Positions 18,143 through 26,898 of a DNA stretch of 64,000 bases are shown here, in pieces. Location: contig CAVSJJ010000005.1 of the NCBI GenBank assembly GCA_963728395.1, forward strand, positions 1 to 64,000, read 5' to 3'. The notes under the pieces were generated by a model. The model saw only the letters and a list, made by a program, of their open reading frames with translations, was not told the origin of the DNA and ran no database searches. This DNA comes from CAVSJJ01 sp963728395. Its GTDB lineage: Bacteria > Actinomycetota > Actinomycetes > Actinomycetales > Dermatophilaceae. The stretch's first letter is position 1. Each line of letters starts with the position of its first letter. The position numbers and the translations under genes are program-made.

Positions 18143-18691
18143 TCACTCGTCCCGGCGGGCGAGGGCGGACTCGAGCATCGCCCGCACCGGCGCCGGGATG
18201 GGGACCGTGGCCCGCGACACCCGGTCGATGTAGACGTGGACCCAGCGGCCGAAGGCCGCGATCTGCTCCTGCGTCGCGGCGAACAGCCCCAGCTCGTAGA
18301 CGATCGAGGTGCGACCGAGCCGGGCCACCCGGATCCCCACGTCGACCGGTTCGGGATAGGCCAGCTCGCGGACGAAGCGGCAGCCGGACTCGGCGACGAC
18401 GCCGATCTCCGACGAGGTCGTCTCATCGACCCCGGCGTCGCGGATGACCCAGGCGTTGATCGCCGAGTCGAACAGCTCGTAGTACACGGCGTTGTTGAGG
18501 TGGCCGAACATGTCGTTGTCCGACCACCGGGTGCTGACCCGCTCCAGCTCGTCGAAGTCCGCCCGGCGCAGCCGGGTGACGTCCCGCCCCGACGCCGGGT
18601 CGCCGGGGGCGGGCGGCTCGGCCGCGACACCCGGCTCGACCGCGACACCCGGCTCGGCCGCGGCATCCGGCTCGGAGGGCATGGCGCTCAT
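18143..18691 (-). CDS. Hotdog-fold acyl-CoA thioesterase
   Basis: About 182 residues from the ATG used here (MSAMPSEP); a GTG at 18736 would add 15 residues. TRWSDNDMFGHLNNAVYYELFDSA is the signature of 4-hydroxybenzoyl-CoA/YbgC-type thioesterases, with the catalytic Asp in SDNDMFGH. It hydrolyses acyl-CoA thioesters in the cytoplasm; the substrate cannot be told. The N-terminal 35 residues are a low-complexity extension built from three repeats of an 18-base unit (EPGVAVEPGVAAEPP). It is divergent from the lipoprotein gene. Confidence 0.85.
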   Translation of the reverse strand: MSAMPSEPDAAAEPGVAVEPGVAAEPPAPGDPASGRDVTRLRRADFDELERVSTRWSDNDMFGHLNNAVYYELFDSAINAWVIRDAGVDETTSSEIGVVAESGCRFVRELAYPEPVDVGIRVARLGRTSIVYELGLFAATQEQIAAFGRWVHVYIDRVSRATVPIPAPVRAMLESALARRDE

Positions 18692-18752
18692 GCTAGGGGC
18701 CGACGCGGTGGGGATCACGTCCTCGCCGCGCCGCACCGGCTGGGCGCGGCGC

Positions 18753-18758
18753 TAGGGT
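18753..18758 (+). promoter_or_regulatory. -10 element of a leaderless promoter
   Basis: TAGGGT ends 7 bases before the GTG of the lipoprotein gene, so transcription should start at or next to the start codon. No ribosome-binding site is present, as expected for leaderless mRNA. Confidence 0.55.
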
Positions 18759-18765
18759 CGAGCGC

Positions 18766-19488
18766 GTGACCCGTGCCGCTCGGTCCCGTCGCCGCGCCGC
18801 GGCCGCACTCGGCTGCGGCCTCGCCCTCGCCCTCGCCGGGTGCAGCGGTGGGTCGGCGACGTCCGCGGCGACCGCGAGCAGCACGACGGCGCCCGTCTCG
18901 CCCGGCCCGGCCGCCCCGCCGAGCCCGGCCGCCTCACCCAGCCCGTCGACCCCCGAGCGCCCGGTGGCGCCGGCCGGCTCCCGCTGGGTGAGCGCCGAGC
19001 GGGCCCGGGTCGAGTTCGTCGTGCCCCAGGCATGGAAGTCCTACGACCTGAGGCGGCTGCTCGACGAGGCCGACGCGAGCCGGATCGCCGAGGTGACGAA
19101 GGCGATGAACGTGACGAAGGACCAGCTGACCCAGCTGGCCCAGACCGTCGACGTGTTCGTCATGGACCCCACGCCCTCCTCCTTCCGCGCCAACATCCAG
19201 GCGATGCTCTCGCCCATGACGTCGCTGCCGACGACGGCGAGGGTCCGCTCGGAGTTCGGCGGCGTCGGCTTGCGCGTCAGCGCGACGAAGCGGGTGCGCA
19301 CTCCCGCCGGGACGGCACTGGTCGTCACCTACGACGGCACGACGAGCCAGCGGGTCATCCACGGGCGCTCGATCCTCGTCGGCACCGGCGACGGCGTCAC
19401 CGACATCACCGTCATCGCCGACCGGGCCTCGACGGTCGCGACCGTGACCTCCCCGCTGCTTCACTCGCTTCGCCTGACGACCGGCTGA
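18766..19488 (+). CDS. Secreted lipoprotein of unknown function
   Basis: A 240-residue exported protein. A basic N-terminus (TRAARSRRRAAAA) and a hydrophobic stretch end in the lipobox LALAGC, so Cys26 would be lipidated and the protein anchored outside the membrane. A Ser/Thr/Pro/Ala linker to about residue 65 leads to a globular domain (SAERARVEFVVPQAWKSYD to the end) of a type common in actinobacterial lipoproteins. No catalytic motif is seen. Neighbours give no functional clue. Confidence 0.8.
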   Translation: MTRAARSRRRAAAALGCGLALALAGCSGGSATSAATASSTTAPVSPGPAAPPSPAASPSPSTPERPVAPAGSRWVSAERARVEFVVPQAWKSYDLRRLLDEADASRIAEVTKAMNVTKDQLTQLAQTVDVFVMDPTPSSFRANIQAMLSPMTSLPTTARVRSEFGGVGLRVSATKRVRTPAGTALVVTYDGTTSQRVIHGRSILVGTGDGVTDITVIADRASTVATVTSPLLHSLRLTTG

Positions 19489-19544
19489 GCCCCGCGGCCG
19501 GGTTTGACTATGGCCACGGTCACGGCCACCGCCCCGGCCGATGC

Positions 19545-20969
19545 TCAGCCCTCGAGGGTGCGCTCGAAGAGGAGGCGGACCTCCTCCGGCATCGCCGGCT
19601 CCGGGATCGACAGCTCGAGATCGGGGTCGGAGCAGACGATGTCGTAGCAGAAGGCGTCCGGATGGGTGTCGCCCGCTGCCATCGCCCGCAGGTGCTCGCC
19701 GCCGATGAGCTCCTGCCAGGAGCGCACATCGCGACGCGGCAACTCCTGCAGGGTGACGGTCCGCTCGAGGACGAGACCGGCGAAGCCCCCGGTCCGCCGC
19801 ACCCGGACCCGGGCGTCGGTCGGTGGGACCTGTCCCTCCCCGCCGCCACCCGCGCCGGCGGAGGAGCCGTTGCCACCCCGCCCGTTGCCACCCGGGCCGC
19901 CACCGGTCACCGGCAGCTCGACCCGCTCCCACGCCGAGGCGACGGCGTCCGCCTGCGCGGAGGAGGCGCCGAACCGGGCCTGGGCCGCGGCATACGTCAG
20001 TGCGGCGAACGTCGCGAAGTCGCACCCCGTGGTGATGTCCGGGCCGGTGAGGACGTCGTACCAGATCTGTCCCGGGGCCTCCCACGCGTTGCCGCCGATG
20101 GCGGTCGCAACGAGGTAGAAGGCGTGGTTGGGGATGCCGGAGTTGGTGTGGACGCCGCCGTTGTCGGACGAGGTGGTCACATAGCCGCTCATCGTCGCCG
20201 GCTGCGGGTCCTGGCCGAGCCGCGGGTCGTCGTATGCCGTGCCCGGCGCCTTCATCGAGCGCAGCCCCACGCCGTGGACGCCAGGCGCGAGCAGCTCGGC
20301 GCCGATGAGCCAGTCGGCCTGGTCCGCGCTCTGGCCGAGGATGCGCTGCTTGACGAGGATGCCGAAGACGTCGGAGATCGACTCGTTGAGGGCGCCGGAC
20401 TGGTTCTGGTACGTGAGGTTGGCGGTGTGCTGGGTCACCCCGTGGGTCAGCTCGTGCCCGATGACGTCGATGCTGCGGGTGAAGGAGAGGAAGATCGTCC
20501 CGTCCCCGTCGCCGAAGACCATCTGGGTGCCGTCCCAGAAGGCGTTGTCGTAGCGGGCGCCGTAGTGGACGCTCGCGTGGAGCGGCAGGCCGCGCCCGTC
20601 GAGGGAGTTGCGCCCGTATGCCGCGTCATAGAGCTCCCACGTGTCGCCGAGCCCGTCGTAGGCCTCGGTCACGGCCTCGTCGGCGGTCGGCGGGTCCCCC
20701 TCGCCGCGGACCCGGGTGCCGGGCAGGGTCATCGCCCCGTGTGCGTCGTAGATCGTCCGCTGCGGTCCGGGACCCTCGGGCGGTGGGTTGTCGGCCGCCC
20801 CGGTCGCCCACGGCATCACCCCACCGGTGGCGGCCGAGCGACGCTGGCCGCGGATGACGGTGTCCACCGCGAGCGTGGCCCGGGCATGGGCGACGAGGAC
20901 CGGGTCCTCGGCGCCCAGCAGCGCCTCGAACACATACGGCGGAACGAACGCGCAGGTGGGACGGGGCAT
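19545..20969 (-). CDS. M4 (protealysin-like) metalloprotease with C-terminal emfourin-like inhibitor domain
   Basis: A 474-residue zinc protease. The short N-terminus with FVPPYVFEALL resembles the protealysin propeptide; no signal peptide is evident. The catalytic domain has HELTH (zinc ligands and base), GALNESISDVFG (third ligand Glu) and NGGVHTNSGIPNHAFY with the transition-state His. After a Gly/Asn/Ser-rich linker near residues 355-385, the last 90 residues (RVRVRRTGGFAGLVLERTV ... SIPEPAMPEEVRLLFERTL) resemble emfourin, the proteinaceous inhibitor usually encoded next to protealysin genes. A protease carrying its own inhibitor in cis is unusual. The emfourin assignment is from memory of the family pattern. 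Confidence 0.85.
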   Translation of the reverse strand: MPRPTCAFVPPYVFEALLGAEDPVLVAHARATLAVDTVIRGQRRSAATGGVMPWATGAADNPPPEGPGPQRTIYDAHGAMTLPGTRVRGEGDPPTADEAVTEAYDGLGDTWELYDAAYGRNSLDGRGLPLHASVHYGARYDNAFWDGTQMVFGDGDGTIFLSFTRSIDVIGHELTHGVTQHTANLTYQNQSGALNESISDVFGILVKQRILGQSADQADWLIGAELLAPGVHGVGLRSMKAPGTAYDDPRLGQDPQPATMSGYVTTSSDNGGVHTNSGIPNHAFYLVATAIGGNAWEAPGQIWYDVLTGPDITTGCDFATFAALTYAAAQARFGASSAQADAVASAWERVELPVTGGGPGGNGRGGNGSSAGAGGGGEGQVPPTDARVRVRRTGGFAGLVLERTVTLQELPRRDVRSWQELIGGEHLRAMAAGDTHPDAFCYDIVCSDPDLELSIPEPAMPEEVRLLFERTLEG

Positions 20970-21024
20970 GCCGACAGTGTGCGCCCCGTGCCTGACAGGC
21001 GCACGTCCACCCCGGGCGGCCGGA

Positions 21025-22047
21025 CTACTTGGAGAAACCCTCGGTCGGCGAGACCGGGTCGGAGTAGCCGCTCATCGCATCCTTCTTCAGGGCGGCGCTG
21101 AGGACGGCCATCTGCTTCGTGCTGACCTTGACGATCGAGGCGCCCTTCGACGTCGTGCCGACCCCGGTCCACGGCGCGGTCCAGAAGTGGATGTCGCTGC
21201 CGCGGACGTTGCGCATCGACAGCGCCAGCGAGCGCATCTGCCCGGTGTCGAAGTCCTGGTCGACCGTCATGTTCGTCGTCGCCGCAGTGAGGAAGTCGGC
21301 GAGCCGGATCGGGTTGAGCAGCGTGTCCCTGCTCAGCCCCTTGAGCATGACGGCCTTGATGAACGCTTCCTGGCGCCGGCCGCGGGAGATGTCCCCCTGG
21401 CTGAGGTCGTGGCGGTCGCGCACGAACGTCAGCCCCTGCGCGCCGTTCATGTGCATCATGCCGACGGGGTAGCCCGGGCTGGCCTGGGTGACGCGGACGT
21501 CGACGCCGCCGACGGCGTCGGTCATCGCCTTGAAGCCCTCGAAGTCGACGATGGCGACGTGCTCCAACGGCACGTCGACGAGGTTCTGGAGCGTCTCGAC
21601 GAGCAGCGGGGCCCCGCCGTAGGCGTAGGCGGCGTTGATCTTGTCCTTGCCGTGGCCGGGGATCGAGACGTACATGTCCCGCGGGAAGTGGATGAGGTCG
21701 ACCCGGCTCCGGTCGTCGGAGATGTGCGCGAGGATGATGACGTCGGAACGCCCCTGGTCGGACCCGCGGCTGTCGCTGCCGATCATGAGCATGTTGATCG
21801 ACTTCTTGGCGCTCACCTGCCTCGGTGGCGCCTTGACCGAGACCGGCGGCATCAGGTCGGCGTGCTTGACGTTCGCCGAGACCGTGTGGTTGAGATACAG
21901 CCCGTAGGCCCCGACGAGGCCGACGACGATCAGGACGATGGCTCCGAGCACCAACCACACCAACCGGGCGCGTCGCTGACGCTGCCGGCGGCGGTGCTGC
22001 TCGGGCTCCTCGTCGGCCGAGGACCGGAGGAGATCGTCCAAGGTCAC
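21025..22047 (-). CDS. LytR-CpsA-Psr (LCP) family cell-wall glycopolymer ligase
   Basis: A 340-residue membrane-anchored protein. The GTG start (MTLDDLLRSS) has TACGAT 6 bases upstream, a leaderless-type promoter; the open frame beyond is not used. A cytoplasmic Arg/Gln-rich stretch and one transmembrane helix (VWLVLGAIVLIVVGLVGAYGLYL) precede the extracellular LCP domain with MLMIGSDSRG, RSDVIILAHI, FPRDMYVSIPG and an arginine-rich segment RDRHDLSQGDISRGRRQEAF. These residues bind the polyprenyl pyrophosphate substrate. It attaches glycopolymers to peptidoglycan. Confidence 0.93.
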   Translation of the reverse strand: MTLDDLLRSSADEEPEQHRRRQRQRRARLVWLVLGAIVLIVVGLVGAYGLYLNHTVSANVKHADLMPPVSVKAPPRQVSAKKSINMLMIGSDSRGSDQGRSDVIILAHISDDRSRVDLIHFPRDMYVSIPGHGKDKINAAYAYGGAPLLVETLQNLVDVPLEHVAIVDFEGFKAMTDAVGGVDVRVTQASPGYPVGMMHMNGAQGLTFVRDRHDLSQGDISRGRRQEAFIKAVMLKGLSRDTLLNPIRLADFLTAATTNMTVDQDFDTGQMRSLALSMRNVRGSDIHFWTAPWTGVGTTSKGASIVKVSTKQMAVLSAALKKDAMSGYSDPVSPTEGFSK

Positions 22048-22112
22048 GAGGCGAATCGTAGGCGATCTGCCGCGGGCGTCCACGTCGGGGCCGATTCGGC
22101 CCCGTCGCCGGC

Positions 22113-23555
22113 CTAGCCCTGGTCGATCTGCATGACGACGGCCTTGGGCTCGGTGAAGAACTCCCGGGAGAAGTTGCCGCCCTCGCGGCCCACCCCGGAG
22201 TCACCGACGCCGCCGAACGGCGTGCGCAGGTCGCGGATGAAGAAGCAGTTCACCCAGACCGTGCCCGCCTTGAGCGCCCGGGAGACCCGGTGCGCCCGCG
22301 AGAGGTTCTCGGTGAAGAGCATGGCATTGAGCCCGTATGCCGTGTCGTTGGCGAGGTGGACGACCTCCTCCTCGGTGGAGAACTTGTTGACGACGACGAC
22401 GGGGCCGAAGATCTCCTGGCAGTACTGGGTGGCCTCGTACGGCAGGTCGACGATGATCGTCGGCCTGATCACCCACGAGCCGTCCTCGGCGACGCCGCCG
22501 GTGAGGATCTTGCCGCCCTGCTCCTCGACGGTGTCGACGTAGGACCTGACCTTCCGGTAGTGCTCCTCGGAGGCGAGGCAGGAGAACTCGGTCTGCGGGT
22601 CCATCGGGTCGCCGAACCGCATCGACTCGGCGCGCTCCGTGAACCGCCCGAGGAACTCGTCGTAGATCCGCTCGTGGACGAACAGCCGGGACCCGGCCAG
22701 GCACACCTGACCGGCATTCCGGAAGATGGCCTCCCCGGCCCAGTGGATGGCGTTGTCCATCTCGGCGTCGTCGAAGACGATGTTCGCGCCCTTGCCGCCG
22801 AGCTCGAGGCTGACCGGGGCGAGGTGGGTCGCCGCAGCGCCCATGATGATCCGTCCGGTCGTCGACTCGCCGGTGAAGGTGACCCGGTCGATGCGCCAGT
22901 CGCCGGTGAGGCTCGAGCCGGCCGGGACGCCGTAGCCGTTGAGCACGTTGAGGACGCCGGGTGGGAAGACCCGGGCGGCGAGCTTGCCGAGGTAGTTGAC
23001 CGACGCCGGGGTGTCCTCGGCCGGCTTGATGATGCAGGTGTTGCCCCAGGCGATGGCCGGGGCGATCTTCCACGTCGCCATCATGAGCGGGAAGTTCCAC
23101 GGGCTGATCGCCGCGACGACGCCCGCCGGGCCGTACTCGGTGTAGGTGTGGTGACCGCTGTCCATCGGCATGACCTCGCCGACGTGGTCGCGCTGATGGT
23201 CGGCGAAGAAGCGGAAGTTCAGGACCGACCGGGCGACGTCGTGCCTGGCCTGGGTGATCGGCTTGCCCATGTCGAGCGCGTCGAGCCGGGCGAGCTCGTC
23301 GGCGTTCTCCTCCATGAGGTCGGCCAGCTTGTGGATGAGCGCCGCACGCTCCCGGCGACCCATCCGCGGCCACGGCCCCTCGTCGAAGGCCCTGCGGGCG
23401 CTGGCGATGGCACGCTCGGCGTCCTTCTCGCCCGCCTCGGCGACCTCGCCCCACTTCTCGCGGGTCCACGGGTTGACGGTGTCGAACCGCTTCCCGTCGA
23501 TGGACTCGACCTCTTCGTTGTCGATGATGTGGCCGAAGAACCGGGTGTCGCTCAT
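22113..23555 (-). CDS. dmpC: 2-hydroxymuconic semialdehyde dehydrogenase
   Basis: A 480-residue NAD-dependent aldehyde dehydrogenase; the ATG start gives MSDTRFFGHIIDNEEV, typical of the DmpC/XylG/HpaE group. SPWNFPLMMATWK, FTGESTTGR, the general-base Glu in LELGGKGAN and the catalytic Cys in NAGQVCLAGSR are present. It oxidises the ring-cleavage product of catechol to 4-oxalocrotonate in the cytoplasm. It is last in the six-gene run dmpE-F-G-H-I-C, separated from the tautomerase gene by a 100-base spacer holding two hairpin repeats. It could also act on carboxymethyl-hydroxymuconic semialdehyde, but the context favours phenol degradation. Confidence 0.9.
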   Translation of the reverse strand: MSDTRFFGHIIDNEEVESIDGKRFDTVNPWTREKWGEVAEAGEKDAERAIASARRAFDEGPWPRMGRRERAALIHKLADLMEENADELARLDALDMGKPITQARHDVARSVLNFRFFADHQRDHVGEVMPMDSGHHTYTEYGPAGVVAAISPWNFPLMMATWKIAPAIAWGNTCIIKPAEDTPASVNYLGKLAARVFPPGVLNVLNGYGVPAGSSLTGDWRIDRVTFTGESTTGRIIMGAAATHLAPVSLELGGKGANIVFDDAEMDNAIHWAGEAIFRNAGQVCLAGSRLFVHERIYDEFLGRFTERAESMRFGDPMDPQTEFSCLASEEHYRKVRSYVDTVEEQGGKILTGGVAEDGSWVIRPTIIVDLPYEATQYCQEIFGPVVVVNKFSTEEEVVHLANDTAYGLNAMLFTENLSRAHRVSRALKAGTVWVNCFFIRDLRTPFGGVGDSGVGREGGNFSREFFTEPKAVVMQIDQG

Positions 23556-23589
23556 CGCGGCGGGCCTTTCGTCTGCATGGGGCAATGGT

Positions 23590-23690
23590 CTGGAGGTCAG
23601 GAACTTCCCTATTGGGTGGATTCCTGACCCGGCGGGGGTGGGATGGAGGTCAGGAACTTCCCTATTGGGTGGATTCCTGACCCGGCGGGG
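23590..23690. repeat. Two tandem hairpin repeats (TTCCCTATTGGG family)
   Basis: Two near-identical copies 53 bases apart. Each forms a hairpin GGTCAGGAA...TTCCTGACC (23595-23629 and 23648-23682) whose loop contains CTTCCCTATTGGGTG. The same core recurs after the IclR gene near 29.5 kb and in part after parB. The second copy supplies the stop codon of the tautomerase gene. Terminator, mRNA stabiliser or REP-like element are all possible. Confidence 0.85.
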
Positions 23691-23913
23691 AGGGCGGGGA
23701 GGGCGGGGTGGGGGCGGGCTGGGCGGCGCGGCGCTCGGCGAGGGTGACGTCACCGGCGGCCCAATGGGTCGGTGGGACCTCGCGGATGCAGACCCGGATC
23801 GACTCCTTGGGCGCCGAGACCGACTCGCTGACCGCCGTCGTCACCGCGGACAGCAGCGCCCGCAGCTGCTCCGGTGTCCGCCCCTCGGCGAGGGTGACCT
23901 CGACGAACGGCAT
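23662..23913 (-). CDS. dmpI: 4-oxalocrotonate tautomerase
   Basis: An 83-residue tautomerase. The second of two adjacent ATGs is chosen so that Pro follows Met (MPFVEVTLAEG); N-terminal Pro is the catalytic base of this family. Family members are usually about 62 residues. Here the conserved part ends near residue 60 and a Pro/Ser/Ala-rich tail follows, with the final residues GQESTQ and the TAG stop falling inside the intergenic hairpin repeat, suggesting the original stop was lost. It ketonises 2-hydroxymuconate to 4-oxalocrotonate. The start overlaps the decarboxylase stop. Confidence 0.85.
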   Translation of the reverse strand: MPFVEVTLAEGRTPEQLRALLSAVTTAVSESVSAPKESIRVCIREVPPTHWAAGDVTLAERRAAQPAPTPPSPPSPPGQESTQ

Positions 23914-24728
23914 CATGCACCCCCGTTGACGAAGACGGACCCGAGGTTGGTGAAGTGCATCCCGATCGAGGCGCCGGGCGGGGCGAAGACCGCGTCGGTC
24001 ATCCCACCGGTCAGGACGACCCAGCCCGCCTCGATCGCATGGCCCCGCGAGGCGAGGTCGTTCGCGGCGAGGGCGAGCGCCTCACCGGGATGGCCCTGGA
24101 CGGCGGCGCCGGTCGCCGAGTCGACGATGACGCCGTCGAGCTCGACGAGCACCCCCTCGAGGGCCAGGTCGAGGTCGTCAGGCGTCATACCGATCGGACC
24201 GGTGACGAACGCACCCGAGGAGGCGTTGTCGGCGGCGACGTCGCCGGCGGTGAACCGGAAGTCCTTGTAGCGGCTGTCGATGACCTCGGCGCCGCCGTAC
24301 ACCGTCTCGACGGCCGCCATCGCCCGCGCCGAGGTGATCCCCGGTCCGGCGAGCCGCTCGCCCATGACGAAGACGATCTCGGGCTCGACGCGGGGGTGGA
24401 TGAGCCTGCCCTGGGGGATGGGGTCGCCGGCCGGCAGGATCATCGCGTCGGTGAGCCAGGCGACGAAGGGGAAGTGCACCCCCATCCGCTGCTGCTTGGC
24501 ACGGCTGGTCAGGCCGAGCTTGACGCCGATGAGCTCCTCGCCACGCTCGAGCCGCATCTCGAGGGTGCGGTCCTGGATGGCGTAGCCGGTCTCGAGGTCC
24601 AGCGCCGGCCACTCGTCGGTGAACGGCTCGCGTTCGCGCCGCTCGTCCTCGCAGGCGAGCAGCTCGCGGGCGACCGACTCGATGTCCCAGGACCGCGGGC
24701 CGCGGCTCCGGGCGCTCGTCTTCGCCAT
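23913..24728 (-). CDS. dmpH: 4-oxalocrotonate decarboxylase
   Basis: A 271-residue member of the hydratase/decarboxylase family. GVKLGLTSRAKQQRMGVHFP, EPEIVFVMG with metal-binding Glu residues, and DSRYKDFRF and ADNASSGAFVTG are the family blocks. The LTDAMILPAG segment and pairing with the second paralogue at 26899 point to the decarboxylase rather than the hydratase, though the two are hard to separate by eye. It converts 4-oxalocrotonate to 2-hydroxypenta-2,4-dienoate and in family members forms a complex with the hydratase. It overlaps the aldolase stop by one base (TGATG). Confidence 0.85.
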   Translation of the reverse strand: MAKTSARSRGPRSWDIESVARELLACEDERREREPFTDEWPALDLETGYAIQDRTLEMRLERGEELIGVKLGLTSRAKQQRMGVHFPFVAWLTDAMILPAGDPIPQGRLIHPRVEPEIVFVMGERLAGPGITSARAMAAVETVYGGAEVIDSRYKDFRFTAGDVAADNASSGAFVTGPIGMTPDDLDLALEGVLVELDGVIVDSATGAAVQGHPGEALALAANDLASRGHAIEAGWVVLTGGMTDAVFAPPGASIGMHFTNLGSVFVNGGA

Positions 24729-25876
24729 CAGCGCACACCGATCCCGGCGAGGTCGCCGAGGCTGACCTCCTGCGCGCGCTCCTCGGCGAGCTGGAGGGCG
24801 ATGTCGATGATCATGTCCTCCTGGCCGCCGACGTAGCCCGCCCGGCCGACCCGTTCGAGGATCTCGTGCGCCGGCACCTTGTACCGCTCGGCCGCGCGCT
24901 CGGCGTGGAGGAGGAAGGAGCTGTACACACCGGCATACCCCTGGGTGATGGACGCGCGGTCCATCCACGGCAGCCGCGGGATGAAGGGCCGGACGACGTC
25001 CTCGGCGGCCGAGAGCACCTCGCCGAGATCGATGCCGGTCCTGATGTCCAGCCGCTCGAACGTCGCCGCGAGGACCTCGGTCGGGGAGTTGCCCGCGCCG
25101 GCGCCGAGGGCACAGAGCGCACCGTCGATCTGGCGGGCACCGGCCCGGTAGGCCAGGACGGAGTTCGCGACGCCCATCGAGAGGTTCTGGTGGCCGTGGA
25201 AGCCGACCTGCGCCTCGGCGCCGATCTCGTCGATCACTGCCTTGATCCGGACCTGGGCCGTGTCGAGGACGAGGGCGCCGGCCGAGTCGACGACGTAGAC
25301 GCACTGGGCGCCGGCGTCGACCATGATCCGGGCCTGCTCGGCGAGCTTCTCCGGGGAGGCCTTGTGCGCGAGCATGAGGAACCCGACGGTCTCCATCCCG
25401 AGCCGGCGGGCCTCGCCGAAGTGCTGGATCGAGACGTCGGCCTCGGTGCAGTGCGTGGCGACCCGGGCAACGGACGCGCCGGCGTCGTAGGCGCCGCGCA
25501 GGTGGTGCAGCGTGCCGAGGCCCGGGAGGATGAGGACGGCGATCTTCGCCTGCGTCGCCTCCTCGACGGCTGCCCGGATGAGCCGGTTCTCGTCGACCTT
25601 GGAGAAGCCGTAGTTGAAGCTCGACCCGCCGAGACCGTCACCGTGGCTCACCTCGATGACCTGGACGCCGGCCGTGTCGAGGGCGTGGACGACGCCGCGG
25701 ACCTGCTCCTCGGTGTACTGGTGCTGCATCGCATGCGAGCCGTCGCGCAGCGTCGAGTCGGTGATCCGCAGGTCGCGCTCGCCACCGCCCGTGGGGGTGT
25801 TCGCGACGACGTCGGACTCGGTCGGCATCTCGGTGACGACGGGGGTGTCCTCGGGACGGATGGTCATGTCACCCAT
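24728..25876 (-). CDS. dmpG: 4-hydroxy-2-oxovalerate aldolase
   Basis: A 382-residue HMGL-like class II aldolase. A 35-residue N-terminal extension precedes RITDSTLRDGSHAMQHQYT, where the Arg and Asp belong to the active site; GFHGHQNLSMGVANS carries the metal-binding histidines. It cleaves 4-hydroxy-2-oxovalerate to pyruvate and acetaldehyde and channels the aldehyde to the partner dehydrogenase DmpF, encoded 3 bases upstream. Of normal length apart from the N-terminus; internal ATGs could give a shorter protein. Confidence 0.94.
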   Translation of the reverse strand: MGDMTIRPEDTPVVTEMPTESDVVANTPTGGGERDLRITDSTLRDGSHAMQHQYTEEQVRGVVHALDTAGVQVIEVSHGDGLGGSSFNYGFSKVDENRLIRAAVEEATQAKIAVLILPGLGTLHHLRGAYDAGASVARVATHCTEADVSIQHFGEARRLGMETVGFLMLAHKASPEKLAEQARIMVDAGAQCVYVVDSAGALVLDTAQVRIKAVIDEIGAEAQVGFHGHQNLSMGVANSVLAYRAGARQIDGALCALGAGAGNSPTEVLAATFERLDIRTGIDLGEVLSAAEDVVRPFIPRLPWMDRASITQGYAGVYSSFLLHAERAAERYKVPAHEILERVGRAGYVGGQEDMIIDIALQLAEERAQEVSLGDLAGIGVR

Positions 25877-25879
25877 GGC

Positions 25880-26890
25880 TCAGACTCCTGCCTTCTCGGC
25901 GGCGGCCTCGACGAGCGGGTCGGCCTCGTCGCCGAGATCCGCCGAGGACTTCCAGGTCGAGGCGACCCCGAGGCGGTGGGCCATCATGATGTCCCCCACC
26001 CGGGCGGCCGCCGAGGTGATGATGTCGAGGTTGCCGGCATAGTCCGGCAGGTAGTCCCCGCGGCCCTTGACCTCGATCGGGATGAAGACCCGGGCCATGC
26101 CCTTCCACAGCGCCCGGGCCGGGTCGAACTGCGGGTCGGTGCGCAGGTGGTAGCCCGGCACGTAGTCCTGGATCGTGGCGACCATCGCGTGGATCGACTC
26201 GAGGATCCGGTCCTGCAGCGGCCCGGGCTCGCCGGCCTCCGGCGGGACCGCGCAGAAGACGGTGTTGCGCATCATGAGCGGCGGCTCGACCGGGTTGAGG
26301 ATGATGATCGCCTTGCCGGTCTCGGCCCCACCCACCTTGACGACGGCGTCCGAGGTGGTTTCGGTGAACTCGTCGATGTTGGCGCGGGTGCCAGGTCCGG
26401 CGGACTTGGAGGAGACCGAGGCGACGATCTCGGCATACGGCACCGGGACGACGCTCGAGACGGCGTTGACCATCGGGATCGTCGCCTGCCCACCGCAGGT
26501 GATCATGTTGACGTTCATCGCGTCGAGGTTGAACTCGAGGTTGACCGCCGGGCAGAGGTAGGGCCCGATCGCCGCGGGGGTGAGGTCGATGGCGAGAATG
26601 CCGGCCTCGGCGTACTTGGGGGCGTTCGCCTCGTGCGCCTTGGCCGAGGTCGCCTCGAAGACGACGTCGGGCAACTCGTCCTGGGCCAGCAGCCAGTCGA
26701 CGCCCTCGTGCGAGGCCTCGAGACCGAGGGTCTTCGCGCGGCGCAGGCCGTCCGAGCTCGGGTCGACGCCGATCATGTAGCGCGGCTCGATGATGTCGCT
26801 GCGCCGCATGAGCTTGAACATCAGGTCGGTTCCGATGTTCCCGGGGCCGACGATGGCGGCGGTGGCCTTCCGGGATGGCTGGATACTCAT
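25880..26890 (-). CDS. dmpF: Acetaldehyde dehydrogenase (acylating)
   Basis: A 336-residue enzyme turning acetaldehyde, CoA and NAD into acetyl-CoA. VGPGNIGTDLMFKL is the NAD-binding Rossmann motif; the catalytic cysteine is in NMITCGGQATIP. I choose the ATG (MSIQPSRKA) because AAGGAG lies 11 bases upstream; an earlier GTG at 26902 directly abuts that site and overlaps the hydratase stop. It forms the channelling complex with DmpG. It is the last step of the meta pathway. Confidence 0.94.
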   Translation of the reverse strand: MSIQPSRKATAAIVGPGNIGTDLMFKLMRRSDIIEPRYMIGVDPSSDGLRRAKTLGLEASHEGVDWLLAQDELPDVVFEATSAKAHEANAPKYAEAGILAIDLTPAAIGPYLCPAVNLEFNLDAMNVNMITCGGQATIPMVNAVSSVVPVPYAEIVASVSSKSAGPGTRANIDEFTETTSDAVVKVGGAETGKAIIILNPVEPPLMMRNTVFCAVPPEAGEPGPLQDRILESIHAMVATIQDYVPGYHLRTDPQFDPARALWKGMARVFIPIEVKGRGDYLPDYAGNLDIITSAAARVGDIMMAHRLGVASTWKSSADLGDEADPLVEAAAEKAGV

Positions 26891-26898
26891 CGTGGGGT

